Made by a program: the position numbers and the translations under genes. From NCBI RefSeq assembly GCF_051622035.1, contig NC_135362.1:15227501-15291500 (forward strand): a DNA stretch of 64,000 nucleotides, read 5' to 3'. This DNA comes from Arctopsyche grandis. Its lineage: Eukaryota > Arthropoda > Insecta > Trichoptera > Hydropsychidae. Below the pieces are notes generated by a model. It had not been told where the DNA came from and did no database searches. It was given only the letters and a program-made list of their open reading frames with translations. Positions 62,801 to 64,000 of the stretch are shown piece after piece (within the stretch, counting starts at the first letter, position 1; each line of letters starts with the position of its first letter).

Positions 62801-64000
62801 ATCACTTACCGTTTCTAAATGAAAGTTTTCTTTCTAAGGTGCCTTGCTGAAGTGGAGGATTTAATTGATATATACAATAAAAAAAATATTCCTGTTGCCG
62901 GAATCATCGTTGAGCCAATTCAATCTGAAGGAGGTGATAATGAAGCTTCTCCGGAATTCTTTCAAAAGCTACAGCGCATTGCTAAGAAGGTGAAAAAAAA
63001 TACCAAGTTTAATTTAATGAATATATGTATATGTATGTATGTAGTAAAAATATTAAAACACATTTTTATTTCAGAAAGGTTGTGGCTTATTGATAGATGA
63101 AGTTCAAACTGGTGGTGGACCAACTGGTAAAATGTGGTGTCACGAACATTTCAACTTGGATTCGCCACCGGATATTGTTACATTCAGCAAAAAGATGCAG
63201 CTTGGAGGATACTTCCACACACCAGAGATGTCGTAAGAATTTATGTCAATAATTAAATTCAAAAGCATAATTATTACGATATGTATTAAAGTAAATGTAG
63301 AGTATATGTCAAGGCCGTGTTTCTGTGTTGATGCTTGCATTTTGCGATTAAAATATTTTCAAACAAGATCTATTATAGTTTATCGATTTTCAAAGGTTAA
63401 TAAGTACTTGAGAAGGGGGTTAAACGAATTATATTTTTTAAAAGGATCTTTTAAAAATCAAATATTCCTATAGCTATATATGTACATAGTTAACCATTTC
63501 GTAATAATAAAATCTATAATCAATATTAATTGTTTTAATGTTATGTAATACAGCGCATTTAATTGCAGAGATACTGAATTGCATATATGTACATGTTTAT
63601 ATTTGTTTTAGTCCTGTTCACCCATATAGAGTGTTTAATACATGGATGGGAGACCCAGGAAAGCTGTTGTTGTTGGAGTGCGTAATTAGCACCATTCAGA
63701 AGCAAAATCTTTTGGATTTGGTTCAAAAGACTGGAAATGTACTCAAAAGTAGTCTGCTCAGTTTGGAAAAAGAATTTCCACACTTATTAAACTCTACAAG
63801 GGGGCGTGGTACATTTTTAGCCATCACTTGTCCAACTACCCCCATTAGAGATGACCTTGTCAATAAAATGAAACAAAAAGGTATAACATTTTGTATACAA
63901 TTATACGTTTGTACTTTTATTGACTTTAATAAGACAGTTCATTAGCAAATATTATATTTGGTATATTCCTAAAGGCTTCCAGACTGGTGGATGTGGAGAA
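59849..64000 (+). CDS. Gabat: 4-aminobutyrate aminotransferase, mitochondrial (3' end beyond window)
   Basis: GABA transaminase is a PLP enzyme of the mitochondrial matrix that converts GABA and 2-oxoglutarate to succinic semialdehyde and glutamate. Exons: 59849-59891, 61579-61718, 61815-61982, 62051-62329, 62418-62578, 62839-62989, 63075-63232, 63612-63880, and 63975-64000 (cut). They encode 465 residues of an expected roughly 500. The N-terminus ([20 protein letters not shown]) is basic and Ser-rich like a mitochondrial presequence. [16 protein letters not shown] carries the CxxC of the [2Fe-2S] site. [31 protein letters not shown] and [11 protein letters not shown] with the PLP lysine follow, then [11 protein letters not shown] and the start of the GFQTGGCGE segment. 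Exon 1 is supported by phase and presequence character only. Confidence 0.93.
60396..61342 (-). mobile_element. piggyBac-like relic in Gabat intron 1
   Basis: The ends CCCTTTGACTGCTAC (60396-60410) and its near-complement GTAGCAGCCAAAGGG (61328-61342) are inverted with one mismatch. Both are bordered by TTAA (60392-60395 and 61343-61346), the piggyBac target duplication. On the minus strand an acidic run starting with ATG at 60794 ([13 protein letters not shown]) resembles the N-terminus of piggyBac transposases, and is broken by a stop after DSEN. The remainder is non-coding, so the copy is dead. Confidence 0.8.

Noticed and set aside
1..64000. CRISPR arrays, operons, bacterial promoters or rRNA genes
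   Set aside because: The sequence is clearly eukaryotic with introns; no spacer-repeat arrays or rRNA motifs were seen.

Overview
This is eukaryotic nuclear DNA, AT-rich, with short GT-AG introns (mostly 70-120 nt) and many decayed transposable elements. Four genes are recognisable and all have clear insect-type architecture: sidekick (sdk), Aimp2, E(bx)/NURF301 (the BPTF orthologue) and GABA transaminase (Gabat). Dispersed ATATGTACATATG-type tracts and Jockey, hAT, piggyBac and Helitron relics also fit an insect. I cannot name the order or species from sequence alone.

Layout. Positions 1-17684 hold no convincing host gene. They are repeat-rich and are either upstream of sdk or part of its first intron. 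Contents: a weak Helitron-like ORF fragment, a LINE 3' tail, a hAT-type element (4188-4874), a 3.8-kb foldback element with long inverted arms (6823-10607), and a 5'-truncated LINE whose 3' UTR carries a perfect 12-bp hairpin (about 13390-13976). From 17685 to 33735 (+) lie 26 coding exons of sidekick, covering everything except the signal-peptide exon: 6 Ig domains, 13 FN3 domains, one membrane span and a C-terminal SSFV PDZ ligand. A phase-preserving 21-nt candidate microexon sits before the last extracellular exon. Positions 33736-38500 hold the sdk 3' UTR and a hAT element (36761-38153) interrupted by a LINE insertion; both insertions still show target-site duplications. Aimp2 lies on the minus strand (42429 to 38597, four exons). 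It is divergent from E(bx), and both 5' ends are strikingly GC-rich. E(bx) (45279-57113, +) is complete in 18 exons, 2651 codons. Positions 57114-59848 contain small foldback elements, one with a 9-bp duplication. Gabat (+) starts at 59849 and runs off the window in exon 9; its first intron contains a piggyBac relic with TTAA ends.

The four genes have unrelated jobs: a synaptic and tricellular-junction adhesion receptor, a scaffold of the multi-tRNA-synthetase complex, the large subunit of the NURF chromatin remodeller, and a mitochondrial GABA-catabolic enzyme. Their adjacency looks like ordinary gene neighbourhood, not a functional cluster. I found no evidence for a wholly new biochemical system. 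The least ordinary items are the foldback repeat families, the nested datable insertions, the sdk microexon, a GC-AG intron in E(bx) and a start-stop uORF one base before the E(bx) start.
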